Source of the DNA: Metallococcus carri | Lineage (GTDB): Bacteria; Actinomycetota; Actinomycetes; Actinomycetales; Dermatophilaceae | Direction: 5' to 3' | Assembly (NCBI RefSeq): GCF_011440275.1 | Contig: NZ_JAAOIV010000005.1 | Location: 182,141-246,140 of the forward strand | DNA length: 64,000 nt | Made by a program: the position numbers and the translations under genes | Part shown: piece by piece, positions 11,291 to 19,230 of the stretch | Numbering within the stretch: position 1 is the stretch's first letter | Layout: the number at the start of each line of letters is the position of its first letter | The notes under the pieces: generated by a model | What the model was told of the DNA's origin: nothing | What the model saw: only the letters and a program-made list of their open reading frames with translations | Databases searched by the model: none

Positions 11291-11354
11291 GCTCATCCTT
11301 CCGGTGCTTCGTGGGCCGGGTCATGGTGTCACGGGCGGGTGGCAGGATGAGCAC

Positions 11355-11999
11355 GTGACTGAGAACACGACGACAGGGCGCCAGCGCGCCGAGATGTTCT
11401 TCGACCCGGTGTGCCCGTGGGCCTGGATGACCTCCCGTTGGCTCAAGCAGGTCGAACAGGTGCGGCCGATCGAGGTGACCTGGACGGTCATGTCGCTGTC
11501 GGTCCTCAACGAGGGCCGCGACCTGCCGGACGACTACCGCGCCCTGCTCGACCGCGCCTGGCTGCCGGTCCGGGTCGTCATCGCGGCCCAGAAGGAGCAC
11601 GGCGACGAGGTCGTCGGCAAGCTGTATGACGCGATCGGCACCCGCATCCACCCCGGTGGCCGCGGCAAGGACGACGCCGACCTGCGCGCCGTCGTGATCG
11701 AGGCGCTGCAGGAGTGCGGCCTGCCGCCGGAGCTGATCGACGCCGGCGAGAACACCCCGGGTGACGACATCGACCAGCGGTTGCGGGCCTCCCACCAGCG
11801 CGCGATGGACCTCGTCGGCGACGACGTGGGCACGCCGGTGGTCGGCATCGGTGACATCGCGTTCTTCGGGCCGGTCGTGACGCCCGCGCCCAAGGGCGAG
11901 GACGCGGGCAGGCTGTGGGACGGCTGCCTGTTGGTGGCGGGCACGCCGGGCTTCTACGAGCTCAAGCGCACCCGCACCGAAGGCCCCAACTTCGACTGA
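11355..11999 (+). CDS. Rv2466c-like thioredoxin-fold (DsbA-type) oxidoreductase, mycothiol-linked family
   Basis: 214 residues from GTG 11355. The sequence aligns throughout with M. tuberculosis Rv2466c, from MFFDPVCPWAW through HVMSL-like TVMSLSVLNEGRDLP to the end FYELKRTRTEGPNFD. Rv2466c is a thioredoxin-fold protein with a helical insertion that works with mycothiol and mycoredoxin and can reduce nitro compounds. In that family the redox motif is Cys-Pro-Trp-Cys. Here it reads Cys20-Pro-Trp-Ala23, so the second (resolving) cysteine is missing. The protein is therefore either monothiol or works through mycothiol alone. It is followed after ten bases by rpiB, the same pair as in M. tuberculosis. 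Confidence 0.87.
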   Translation: MTENTTTGRQRAEMFFDPVCPWAWMTSRWLKQVEQVRPIEVTWTVMSLSVLNEGRDLPDDYRALLDRAWLPVRVVIAAQKEHGDEVVGKLYDAIGTRIHPGGRGKDDADLRAVVIEALQECGLPPELIDAGENTPGDDIDQRLRASHQRAMDLVGDDVGTPVVGIGDIAFFGPVVTPAPKGEDAGRLWDGCLLVAGTPGFYELKRTRTEGPNFD

Positions 12000-12009
12000 G
12001 AGGACGACG

Positions 12010-12474
12010 ATGCGGGTTCACATCGGAGGCGACCACGCGGCATACGAGATGCAGCGCGCGCTCGTCGACTGGCTGGCGCAGCAGGGGCACGAGGTGATCG
12101 ACCACGGTCCTAAGGAGTATGACGAGCAGGACGACTACCCGGTCTACGTGCTGCGCGCGGCCGAGGGAGTCGCCGGCGACCCCGGTTCGCTGGGGATCGT
12201 GCTGGGTGGTTCCGGCAATGGCGAGCAGATCGCGGCCAACAAGGTCAAGGGCATCCGCGCTGCGTTGTGCTACACCGACGAGCTGGCCCAGCTCGCGCGC
12301 GAGCACAACGACGCTCAGGTCATCTCGATCGGCGCGCGGTTCAACACCGTCGACCAGGCCAAGGCGATCGTCGAGACCTTCCTGAACACTCCGTTCTCCG
12401 GCATCGAGCGTCACAGTCGCCGGGTCGCCATGGTGACCGCCTATGAGCAGGAAGGGACGCTGCCGACCGCATAG
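12010..12474 (+). CDS. rpiB: Ribose-5-phosphate isomerase B
   Basis: 154 residues, usual length. The N-terminus MRVHIGGDHAAYEMQ and the active-site loop GSGNGEQIAANKVKGIRAAL identify RpiB. As in mycobacterial RpiB, the loop carries Glu (Glu72 here) where enterobacterial enzymes use a catalytic Cys. The later HNDAQVISIGAR is also conserved. The enzyme interconverts ribose-5-phosphate and ribulose-5-phosphate in the pentose phosphate pathway. It has an AGGACG ribosome-binding stretch and follows the Rv2466c-like gene by ten bases, so they are one transcript. Confidence 0.95.
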   Translation: MRVHIGGDHAAYEMQRALVDWLAQQGHEVIDHGPKEYDEQDDYPVYVLRAAEGVAGDPGSLGIVLGGSGNGEQIAANKVKGIRAALCYTDELAQLAREHNDAQVISIGARFNTVDQAKAIVETFLNTPFSGIERHSRRVAMVTAYEQEGTLPTA

Positions 12475-12567
12475 TGTCTCACCCAGGCGGGTGAAAAAGG
12501 GCCGAAAGGGTCCATGAACTGCCGTCAGGGATTTCCCTCACGCCGTGCCTCGCCTACCGTGTGAGGC

Positions 12568-13704
12568 ATGGCGACGAGCCCAGCCGCAGCTGCACCTCCC
12601 GCAGCAGCGTCCGCAACCAGGACGCCGCTGCGGCATCTGGCCGACGTCACCGGTCGGCGCACGCCGGAATACCTCGAGCGGACCCTCGCCGGAGTGCTTA
12701 TCTGTTTCGCCTTCGTGGCGATGGTGCTGGTCGTCAGCTGGCCCGATCTCACCTTCGGGGTGTTCCTCCCGGTCGTGATGGCCGCGGGTTTCATGCTGAT
12801 CGGGATGATCCGTGCGGTGGTGCTCGGCGTTGCCTTCGCCGCTTTCGTGGTCGCCACCACGGTGATCCCCGGCGAGTTGACCAGCCGGACGCTCGCCGCC
12901 GCGGCCCTGCTGCTCGTGATGCTCGGGCTCGCGCTGACGATGCAGCGCACCTGGAGCCGACTCGGGATGCCGCAGCAGAATGCATCGCGGTTGATCAGCG
13001 ACCTGCGTTATCGCCAGGCGGTGCAGACGCGACTGCCGGCCTTGCCGCAGGGGTGGCGGGCGGATTACTGCGTGCGGGCCGCACATGGTCAGCCGTTCTG
13101 CGGTGACATCGTCGTTGGCTGCGTCAACGGGGCGGACGAGCGGTTCGACGTCGCCGTGGTCGATGTCTCCGGCAAGGGCCTCACCGCCGCGGGCCGATCG
13201 CTGCTCATGGGCGGCGCCATCTCGGGTCTGCTCGGTGTCATGGCGCCCGAGCTCGTGCTCGCCGCGGCCAACAACTACCTCGTCCGCCAGCAGTGGGGCG
13301 AGGGATTCGCCACCGCCACGCACCTGTCGGTGGATCTGCAGACCGGCCGATTCAGTCTGGGCTCGGCGGGCCATCCGGCGGTGGTGCAGTATCACGCCGG
13401 GTCCGGCCGGTGGGAGTCGCTCAGCGCCGCTTCCGGTGTCGTGCTGGGCGTGATCGACGAGCTCGATCCCTCCGATTTCCCGCGCCAGACCGGGCATCTC
13501 GACCACGGCGACGCGTTGCTGATCGTGAGCGACGGAGTGATCGAGTCGCGCAACGGCGACCTCACCCAAGGCACCGACCGGATGATGGGCATCGCCGACC
13601 AGGAGATCGCCCGCGGCTGGGAGGGCGCGCCCGACCGGATCTGCGCCGCTGCGCCCGCGGGCGAGACCGACGACCGCACGGTCGTCATCCTGCGCCGCGT
13701 CTGA
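12568..13704 (+). CDS. Membrane-anchored PP2C-type (SpoIIE domain) serine phosphatase
   Basis: 378 residues. Residues about 40-125 hold three or four membrane helices (LAGVLICFAFVAMVLVVSW; VFLPVVMAAGFMLIGMI; AVVLGVAFAAFVVATTVI; AAALLLVMLGLAL). The cytoplasmic SpoIIE/RsbU phosphatase domain follows. It has metal-site motifs CGDIVVG, VDVSGKGLTAAG, LIVSDGVIE and TDDRTVVIL. Family members dephosphorylate anti-anti-sigma factors in partner-switching stress pathways. The usual second Asp of the GDxxD motif is absent (GDIVVG), which could alter metal binding. There is no adjacent anti-sigma kinase. A TACCGT hexamer (12555-12560) lies seven bases before the ATG. Confidence 0.85.
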   Translation: MATSPAAAAPPAAASATRTPLRHLADVTGRRTPEYLERTLAGVLICFAFVAMVLVVSWPDLTFGVFLPVVMAAGFMLIGMIRAVVLGVAFAAFVVATTVIPGELTSRTLAAAALLLVMLGLALTMQRTWSRLGMPQQNASRLISDLRYRQAVQTRLPALPQGWRADYCVRAAHGQPFCGDIVVGCVNGADERFDVAVVDVSGKGLTAAGRSLLMGGAISGLLGVMAPELVLAAANNYLVRQQWGEGFATATHLSVDLQTGRFSLGSAGHPAVVQYHAGSGRWESLSAASGVVLGVIDELDPSDFPRQTGHLDHGDALLIVSDGVIESRNGDLTQGTDRMMGIADQEIARGWEGAPDRICAAAPAGETDDRTVVILRRV

Positions 13705-13712
13705 CCCGCCGG

Positions 13713-13823
13713 TGTCGGTGGTTGAGCGAGCGCGGTCGGTGGTTGAGCGAGCGCAGCGAGTCGAAGCCCCGACAGCGCTCGTGTCGGTGGTTGAGCGAGC
13801 GCAGCGAGTCGAAGGCCCGACAT
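13713..13823 (+). repeat. Repeat family C (GGTGGTTGAGCGAGCGCAGC type), three partial copies
   Basis: Copies start near 13713, 13735 and 13782 and share TGTCGGTGGTTGAGCGAGCG, followed in the complete ones by CAGCGAGTCGAAGSCCCGACA. The same family is present in reverse orientation at 49719-49876 and as a short piece at 50644-50662. Confidence 0.9.
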
Positions 13824-13837
13824 GGCCCCAGCGTCAT

Positions 13838-13868
13838 GGTCGCTATAGCCGCCGGATTCCTCTACTAC
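13838..13868 (+). repeat. 31-bp dispersed element next to family C repeats, copy 1
   Basis: The block GGTCGCTATAGCCGCCGGAT plus TCCTCTACTAC recurs inverted at 49673-49703 with only two differences. In both places it sits on the same side of a family C array. Confidence 0.75.
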
Positions 13869-13874
13869 GGGTGT

Positions 13875-14155
13875 CGTGGAGCGGCGCGGCGGCGAGGCGT
13901 GCCGAGCGCCGCAGAAAAGATCACCCGCGTAGCTGTCGAAACGGCCCCGGCGAACTCGTTCGCCGGGGCCGGGTGAGACATCACCCGCGTAGCTGGACCG
14001 CGCGGCGACGCTTGCCGAGCGCCGCAGAAGAAATCACCCGCGGGTGGTGGAGCGGTGCGGCGGCGAGGCTTGCCGAGCGCCGCAGAAAAGATCACCCGCG
14101 TAGCTGGACCGCGCGGCGACGCTTGCGGAGCGCGCGAGAGGGAATCCACCCGCGA
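13875..14155. repeat. Degenerate repeats 3' of tRNA-Gly; no gene in 13705-14212
   Basis: This stretch holds no credible gene. Imperfect units of 50-60 bp each end in ATCACCCGCG or a close variant (near 13921, 13981, 14033, 14092, 14147), and most also contain CGAGCGCCGCAGAAAAG or a close variant. On the minus strand, the strand of tRNA-Gly, each begins GCGGGTG, the same seven bases as the tRNA acceptor 5' half. Confidence 0.65.
13943..13970. terminator. Perfect 12-bp hairpin
   Basis: Arms GGCCCCGGCGAA (13943-13954) and TTCGCCGGGGCC (13959-13970) with loop CTCG. It may terminate minus-strand transcription from tRNA-Gly or plus-strand transcription from the phosphatase gene. Confidence 0.45.
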
Positions 14156-14156
14156 A

Positions 14157-14200
14157 GCGCATGTGGCGGGTCCGAACGAGTTCGGACCCGCCAGATGCGC
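14157..14200 (-). terminator. Long hairpin just downstream of tRNA-Gly
   Basis: Twenty-base arms with one mismatch (GCGCATGTGGCGGGTCCGAA against the complement in 14181-14200) and a CGAG loop. It lies 12 bases beyond the 3' end of tRNA-Gly on its strand, the right place for its terminator. No T-run follows. Confidence 0.6.
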
Positions 14201-14212
14201 GAAGCAGGGTGG

Positions 14213-14283
14213 AGCGGGTGACGAGAATCGAACTCGCGTAGCCAGTTTGGAAGACTGGGGCTCTACCATTGAGCTACACCCGC
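14213..14283 (-). tRNA. tRNA-Gly (anticodon UCC)
   Basis: On the minus strand the cloverleaf folds fully. The acceptor GCGGGTG pairs with CACCCGC, the D-arm is GCTC..GAGC, and the anticodon arm CCAGT-CTTCCAA-ACTGG has anticodon TCC. The T-arm is GCGAG-TTCGATT-CTCGT, with discriminator T. CCA is not encoded. Confidence 0.96.
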
Positions 14284-14389
14284 GGGCGTCGATCCGCGGC
14301 CACCACGGGGCGACCGTGGTGCGTGGATGACGAGCGGTTAGCCTACTTGCTCGCCGGTGTGGTTCCCAATCCGGGAGGCGTCTGGCGCG

Positions 14390-14463
14390 CGGGGTATGGC
14401 GCAGCTTGGTAGCGCGTCCGCTTTGGGAGCGGAAGGCCGCCGGTTCGAATCCGGCTACCCCGA
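14390..14463 (+). tRNA. tRNA-Pro (anticodon UGG)
   Basis: The acceptor CGGGGTA pairs with TACCCCG and the D-arm is GCGC..GCGC. The anticodon arm TCCGC-TTTGGGA-GCGGA has anticodon TGG, and the T-arm is GCCGG-TTCGAAT-CCGGC. The discriminator is A and CCA is not encoded. It lies about 120 bp upstream of tig. Confidence 0.96.
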
Positions 14464-14585
14464 CCGATACGATGCTGGGCGAAGGCGTGCGTCCACGTCG
14501 GACGTGCGCGATGCGCCTGTCCGGCGCGGGTGCGACCAACGCCATCCACCCGATCCACCGATTCGCAAACTCTGGAGTGCCCGTA

Positions 14586-16001
14586 GTGAAGAGCGCCGTC
14601 GAAAACCTGAACCCGACCCGGGTCAAGCTGACCGTGGAGGTTCCTTACGAGGAGCTCAAGCCGAGCATCGAGGAGGCGTACACCTCGATCGGCCAGCAGG
14701 TGCAGATCCCCGGTTTCCGCAAGGGCAAGGTTCCGGCGCGGCTGATCGACCAGCGGTTCGGGCGCGGCATGGTGGTGCAGGAGGCGGTCAACGCCGTGCT
14801 GCCCGATCTCTACGCAAAGGCCATCGAGGACAACGACATCCGCCCGCTCGGTCAGCCGGAGGTGGAGGTCACTGAGGTGCCGGTCGAGGCCGAGGGGCCG
14901 CTGACCTTCACCGCCGAGTTGGACACCCGCCCGGAGATCACGCTGCCCGACTTCGCCGACCTGAAGGTCGAGGTCGAGCCGCTGAAGGTCACCGACGAGG
15001 ATGTCGAGGCCGAGCTGGAGGCGCTGCGCACCCGCTTCGGCACCCTGGTGGGTGTCGACCGCGCCGCGCAGGACGGCGACTTCACCACGATCGACCTGGC
15101 GGCCACCATCGGCGACGAGCAGATCGACGATGTCTCCGGTGTCTCCTACGAGATCGGCAGCGGCACGATGCTGCCGGGCCTGGACGAAGCGTTGATCGGC
15201 CTGAAGGTCGGGGAGTCCAAGACCTTCACCGCCGCCCTGGCCGGCGGCGACCGCGAGGGTGAGGATGCCGAGTGCACCGTCACGCTGCAGTCGCTCAAGG
15301 AGCGTCAGCTGCCCGAGGTCGACGACGAGTTCGCCCAGCTGGCGTCCGAACACGACACCGTGGACGAGCTGCGGGCCGACCTCACCACCCAGGCCGAGCA
15401 GCGCAAGCGCTTCGAGCAGGGTCTGCAGGCCCGCGACAAGGTGCTCGAGCAGCTGCTGGAGAAGGTCGACGTGCCGCTGCCCGAGAGCGTCGTCGAGGCC
15501 GAGGTGCACAGCCACCTCGAGGGCGAGGACCGGCTGGATGACGACGAGCACCGCGCCGAGGTCGACGAGAACACCCGCGAGGCGCTGAAGACCCAGCTGG
15601 TGCTCGACAAGATCGTGGAGCAGGACGGGATCGAGGTCTCCCAGGAGGAGCTGATCGAGTACCTCATCATGTCGGCGCAGCAGTACGGCATGGACCCCAA
15701 CCAGTTCGCGCAGGCGCTCGACCAGCAGGGTCAGGTGCCGGCCGTGCTGAGCGAGGTGGCGCGTCGCAAGGCGCTGGCCTCGGTGCTGGAGAAGGCCACC
15801 GTGGTCGACACCGACGGCAACGAGGTCGACCTCGAGGAGCTCAACACCGGCGACGACGCGGCCGAGAGCCACGACGACGCCGGCGAGAGCCCGGCCGATG
15901 AGGCCGACAACACCAACGCCGACACCGACGCACCGGCCAGCGAGCAGGCGAGTGACGACCAGCCGGAGGCGGACGCGGACGGCGAGCCGGCGAAGAGCTG
16001 A
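14586..16001 (+). CDS. tig: Trigger factor (ribosome-associated chaperone, peptidyl-prolyl isomerase)
   Basis: 471 residues from GTG 14586, which has CTGGAG upstream. The ribosome-binding signature GFRKGKVPARLIDQRFGRG is at residues about 42-60. The FKBP-type PPIase domain lies at about 150-240 (DFTTIDLAATIGD, IGSGTMLPGLDEALIGLKVG). The helical C-terminal chaperone arms come next, and an acidic Asp/Ala/Glu-rich tail fills the last 60 residues, as is usual in actinomycetes. The protein binds L23 at the ribosome exit and shields nascent chains. It precedes clpP1-clpP2, the conserved order tig-clpP-clpX. A longer upstream in-frame reading through tRNA-Pro is rejected. Confidence 0.96.
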   Translation: MKSAVENLNPTRVKLTVEVPYEELKPSIEEAYTSIGQQVQIPGFRKGKVPARLIDQRFGRGMVVQEAVNAVLPDLYAKAIEDNDIRPLGQPEVEVTEVPVEAEGPLTFTAELDTRPEITLPDFADLKVEVEPLKVTDEDVEAELEALRTRFGTLVGVDRAAQDGDFTTIDLAATIGDEQIDDVSGVSYEIGSGTMLPGLDEALIGLKVGESKTFTAALAGGDREGEDAECTVTLQSLKERQLPEVDDEFAQLASEHDTVDELRADLTTQAEQRKRFEQGLQARDKVLEQLLEKVDVPLPESVVEAEVHSHLEGEDRLDDDEHRAEVDENTREALKTQLVLDKIVEQDGIEVSQEELIEYLIMSAQQYGMDPNQFAQALDQQGQVPAVLSEVARRKALASVLEKATVVDTDGNEVDLEELNTGDDAAESHDDAGESPADEADNTNADTDAPASEQASDDQPEADADGEPAKS

Positions 16002-16026
16002 CGGCATACCGGATCGAAAAGCACGA

Positions 16027-16067
16027 CGGGAGGCGGTCGACGACGAGTCGGCCCCTCCCGTTGCTTT
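16027..16067 (+). terminator. Intrinsic terminator after tig
   Basis: CGGGAGG (16027-16033) pairs with CCTCCCG (16054-16060), followed by TTGCTTT. It would separate tig from the clpP transcript. Confidence 0.55.
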
Positions 16068-16082
16068 GCGCTGTGAGCGAAC
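16066..16082 (-). promoter_or_regulatory. Putative ClgR-type box upstream of clpP1
   Basis: TTGCGCTGTGAGCGAAC, read on the minus strand as GTTCGCTCACAGCGCAA, fits the GTTCGC-N5-GCG form described for the Clp regulator ClgR in Streptomyces. A copy with one difference precedes clpX. It lies about 90 bp before the clpP1 start. Confidence 0.55.
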
Positions 16083-16173
16083 GTGCCCGGGACCCGGGAC
16101 GAAAAGGGCGAGGCCCGACGTTAGGGTCCAGTGAAAGTACGAGCACACGCACTACGTGTGAGATGGAGTGACG

Positions 16174-16791
16174 ATGACGCTGAGCAATGACGCCCAGCCG
16201 ACGATGAGCACACAGCCCGTCGTCGGACTGGACGACCAGATCTACAACCGGCTCCTCAAGGAACGCATCATCTTCTTGGGCTCGGACGTCCGGGACGACA
16301 ACGCCAACGCGATCTGCGCGCAGCTGCTGCTGCTCGCCGCGGAGGACCCGGAGAAGGACATCTGGCTCTACATCAACAGCCCCGGTGGTTCGGTCACCGC
16401 GGGTATGGCGATCTACGACACGATGAACTGGATCCCCAACGATGTCGCGACCGTGGCGATGGGCCTGGCCGCGAGCATGGGTCAGTTCCTGCTGTCCGCC
16501 GGCGCGAAGGGCAAGCGCTATGCCACGCCGCACGCCCGGATCATGATGCACCAGCCCTCCGGTGGCATCGGCGGCACCGCGTCGGACATCAAGACGCAGG
16601 CCGAGCTGCTGCTGGGCATGAAGAAGGAGCTGGCGGAGCTGATCGCCGAGCACACCGGCCAGACGCCGGAGCAGATCGAGAAGGACTCCGACCGGGACCG
16701 CTGGTTCACGGCGAAGGAGGCCAAGGACTACGGCTTCGTCGACCACGTCTTCGAGCGGTCGATCGACGCCCCCGGTGAGGTGAAGGCATGA
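16174..16791 (+). CDS. clpP1: ATP-dependent Clp protease proteolytic subunit 1
   Basis: 205 residues from ATG 16174. A GTG two codons upstream (16168) is in frame, but the GGAG site (16165-16168) overlaps it and is correctly spaced for the ATG. Catalytic residues are in [11 protein letters not shown] (Ser), MMHQPSGG (His) and the later Asp in the SDRDRWF region. [19 protein letters not shown] is the family signature. ClpP1 and ClpP2 form a mixed double-ring peptidase, loaded with substrates by ClpX or ClpC, and are essential in mycobacteria. The gene overlaps clpP2 by ATGA. A putative ClgR-type box lies upstream. Confidence 0.96.
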   Translation: MTLSNDAQPTMSTQPVVGLDDQIYNRLLKERIIFLGSDVRDDNANAICAQLLLLAAEDPEKDIWLYINSPGGSVTAGMAIYDTMNWIPNDVATVAMGLAASMGQFLLSAGAKGKRYATPHARIMMHQPSGGIGGTASDIKTQAELLLGMKKELAELIAEHTGQTPEQIEKDSDRDRWFTAKEAKDYGFVDHVFERSIDAPGEVKA

Positions 16792-17423
16792 CGAACGAGC
16801 GTTTGCAGACCCCGAGCAGCCGCTACATCCTGCCGCAGTTCGAGGAGCGCACCTCCTACGGCATCAAGCGGTCCGACCCCTACAACAAGCTGTTCGAGGA
16901 CCGGATCATCTTCCTCGGCACCCAGGTGGACGACGCGTCGGCGGACGACATCATCGCCCAGCTGATCGTGCTGGAGAGCCAGGACCCGGACCGCGACATC
17001 CTGATGTACATCAACAGCCCCGGTGGTTCGTTCACCGCGCTGACCGCGATCTACGACACGATGCAGTACATCCAGCCGGATGTGCAGACCTTCGTGCTCG
17101 GTCAGGCTGCCTCGGCTGCGGCGGTGTTGCTGGGTGCCGGTGCCAAGGGCAAGCGGTTCGCGTTGCCCAACGCGCGCATCCTGATCCACCAACCGGCGAT
17201 GGAGGGCTCGGGCGGCACCGCCTCGGACCTGGAGATCACCGCCAACGAGATCTTCCGGATGCGCCGCTGGCTGGAGGAGACGCTGAGCAACCACACCGGC
17301 CGGTCGGTCGAGCAGGTCGAGCAGGACATCGAGCGGGACAAGATCCTCACCGCTGATGAGGCCAAGGAGTACGGCCTGATCGACGAGGTGCTCGCCAGCC
17401 GTAAGGCGTCCTTGCAGGACTGA
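16788..17423 (+). CDS. clpP2: ATP-dependent Clp protease proteolytic subunit 2
   Basis: 211 residues. The catalytic Ser is in [11 protein letters not shown] and His in [10 protein letters not shown], with an Asp in the DIERDKILT region. The N-terminal extension of about 25 residues ([18 protein letters not shown]) is longer than in ClpP1, typical of actinobacterial ClpP2 and expected to be processed. ClpP2 forms the second heptameric ring and carries the ClpX docking surface. Start ATG 16788 overlaps the clpP1 stop, so the two are translated in fixed ratio. A very strong hairpin follows at 17451-17490. Confidence 0.96.
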   Translation: MTNERLQTPSSRYILPQFEERTSYGIKRSDPYNKLFEDRIIFLGTQVDDASADDIIAQLIVLESQDPDRDILMYINSPGGSFTALTAIYDTMQYIQPDVQTFVLGQAASAAAVLLGAGAKGKRFALPNARILIHQPAMEGSGGTASDLEITANEIFRMRRWLEETLSNHTGRSVEQVEQDIERDKILTADEAKEYGLIDEVLASRKASLQD

Positions 17424-17450
17424 GCGTCTTCTTGGTGCGTATGCCGTCAA

Positions 17451-17490
17451 GCGCCGGCCCGCCCCCGCGTTCGCGGGGGCGGGCCGGCGC
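17451..17490 (+). terminator. Strong terminator after clpP2
   Basis: A 19-bp perfect stem: the arm beginning GCGCCGGCCC (17451-17469) pairs with 17472-17490, closed on TT, and TTCGTCAT follows. It isolates clpX as its own transcription unit. Confidence 0.75.
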
Positions 17491-17527
17491 TTCGTCATAC
17501 CCACCGCTTACCGTGGGTCCAGCGCGA

Positions 17528-17544
17528 TTGCGCTGTGAGCGGAC
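17528..17544 (-). promoter_or_regulatory. Putative ClgR-type box upstream of clpX
   Basis: TTGCGCTGTGAGCGGAC matches the clpP1 box at 16 of 17 positions and lies about 107 bp before the clpX start. Shared regulation of peptidase and unfoldase genes is inferred. Confidence 0.55.
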
Positions 17545-17650
17545 AGGGGTGACGCGCACCGCCACACCGGGTTTCAATGACAGGGAGCATGGTGGTGGGG
17601 CAGTAGCGTCACCTTGATCCGGCCCCGAGCAGTGAAGGGAAACGAGCCAC

Positions 17651-18937
17651 GTGGCACGTATGGGAGAGAGCGGCGACCTGCTGAAGTGCTCGTTCTGCGG
17701 CAAGAGCCAAAAGCAGGTCAAGAAGCTCATCGCGGGGCCGGGGGTCTACATCTGCGATGAGTGCATCGATCTGTGCAACGAGATCATCGAGGAGGAGCTC
17801 GCCGAGTCCTCCGAGCTCGGGCTGGAGAAGCTGCCCAAGCCGCGGGAGATCTTCGAGTTCCTGTGCGAGTATGTCGTCGGCCAGGACGCGGCCAAGAAGT
17901 CGCTCGCGGTGGCGGTCTACAACCACTACAAGCGCATCCAGGCCGCCGAGGACTCCTCGGCCAAGCGCGACGGCGAGCATGTCGAGATCGCCAAGTCCAA
18001 CATCCTGCTGATCGGCCCGACCGGGTCCGGCAAGACCTATCTGGCTCAGACCCTCGCCCGGATGCTCAACGTGCCGTTCGCGATCGCCGACGCCACCGCG
18101 CTCACCGAGGCCGGTTATGTGGGCGAGGACGTCGAGAACATCCTGCTCAAGCTGATTCAGGCCGCCGACTTCGATGTGAAGAAGGCCGAGACCGGGATCA
18201 TCTACATCGACGAGATCGACAAGGTCGCCCGCAAGAGCGAGAACCCCTCGATCACCCGCGATGTCTCCGGTGAGGGCGTGCAGCAGGCGCTGCTGAAGAT
18301 CCTGGAGGGCACCTCGGCCTCGGTGCCGCCGCAGGGTGGCCGCAAGCACCCGCACCAGGAGTTCATCCAGATCGACACGACCAATGTGTTGTTCATCGTG
18401 GGTGGTGCGTTCGCCGGCCTGGACCAGATCATCGAGCAGCGGATCGGCAAGCAGGGCCTCGGTTTCGGCGCGGCGCTGCGCAACGCCCAGAACGCCGACC
18501 AGCTCTTCTCCTCGGTGACCCCGGATGACCTGTTGAAGTTCGGACTGATCCCCGAGTTCGTCGGCCGCCTGCCCGTGGTCACCGCCTTGGAAAGCCTGGG
18601 CGAAGAGGCGCTGGTGCGGATCCTCACCGAGCCACGCAACGCCCTGGTGAAGCAATACCAGCGGATGTTCGAGCTGGACGGCGCCGAGTTGGAGGTCACC
18701 GACGACGCGCTGCTCGCGATCGCCGAGAAGGCCAACGAGCGCGGCACCGGCGCTCGCGGACTGCGCGCGATCATGGAGGAAGTGCTGCTGCCGGTGATGT
18801 TCGACGTGCCGAGCGATGACGACATCGCCCGCGTGGTCGTCACCCGCGAGGTGGTGCTGGACAACGTCAACCCGACGATTGTGCGCCGCGAGGCCGCTCC
18901 CTCGCGCAAGCGTCAGCAGCGCAAGGAATCCGCCTGA
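17651..18937 (+). CDS. clpX: ATP-dependent Clp protease ATP-binding subunit ClpX
   Basis: 428 residues from GTG 17651, with GAAGGGA ten bases upstream. The N-terminal zinc finger has [20 protein letters not shown] and then [10 protein letters not shown]. Walker A is [14 protein letters not shown] (about residue 117), Walker B is IIYIDEIDK, and the pore and sensor regions follow ([25 protein letters not shown]). ClpX unfolds tagged proteins and feeds them to ClpP1P2. It is separated from clpP2 by a terminator and has its own copy of the putative ClgR-type box. The next gene is convergent, across a region with a 22-bp palindrome and a 21-bp repeat array. Confidence 0.97.
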   Translation: MARMGESGDLLKCSFCGKSQKQVKKLIAGPGVYICDECIDLCNEIIEEELAESSELGLEKLPKPREIFEFLCEYVVGQDAAKKSLAVAVYNHYKRIQAAEDSSAKRDGEHVEIAKSNILLIGPTGSGKTYLAQTLARMLNVPFAIADATALTEAGYVGEDVENILLKLIQAADFDVKKAETGIIYIDEIDKVARKSENPSITRDVSGEGVQQALLKILEGTSASVPPQGGRKHPHQEFIQIDTTNVLFIVGGAFAGLDQIIEQRIGKQGLGFGAALRNAQNADQLFSSVTPDDLLKFGLIPEFVGRLPVVTALESLGEEALVRILTEPRNALVKQYQRMFELDGAELEVTDDALLAIAEKANERGTGARGLRAIMEEVLLPVMFDVPSDDDIARVVVTREVVLDNVNPTIVRREAAPSRKRQQRKESA

Positions 18938-19037
18938 GCCCAGCCGCAGCGGCGCATCCGCTGCTCGCGTTCTGGGCAACGAAGTTGATCGTCCGACCCG
19001 CAGGCAGATAGCCCACTCACATGCCGTGGTCGCACTC

Positions 19038-19059
19038 GCATGCCGTGATCACGGCATGC
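19038..19059. repeat. Perfect 22-bp palindrome
   Basis: The symmetric sequence is GCATGCCGTGA followed by its exact complement, with no loop. A half-copy (ATGCCGTGGTCGC) lies at 19021-19033. It sits between the convergent ends of clpX and the 183-residue membrane-protein gene, so it could be a two-fold protein site or part of a terminator. Confidence 0.7.
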
Positions 19060-19149
19060 AGGTCGCACCGGTGCCTGCGAGTGCGCGCCGGGTTCGCGAG
19101 TCGGCGCCGGGTTCGCGAGTGGGCGCGCCGGCAGGGATGGCGCCGATCG

Positions 19150-19230
19150 CCCAGTGACGTCTCGCGAGGTTTTAGTGACGTTTCGCGAGGCATGAGTGAC
19201 GCTTCGGGAGGATTTAGTGACGTTTCGGGG
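19150..19230 (-). repeat. 21-bp tandem repeat array B, copy 1 (four units)
   Basis: GTGACG recurs at 19154, 19175, 19196 and 19217. On the minus strand the unit is CGCGAAACGTCACTAAAT plus three bases. The first unit contains the last codons and stop of the minus-strand gene ending at 19214. The same family forms the array at 57071-57196. Confidence 0.85.
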
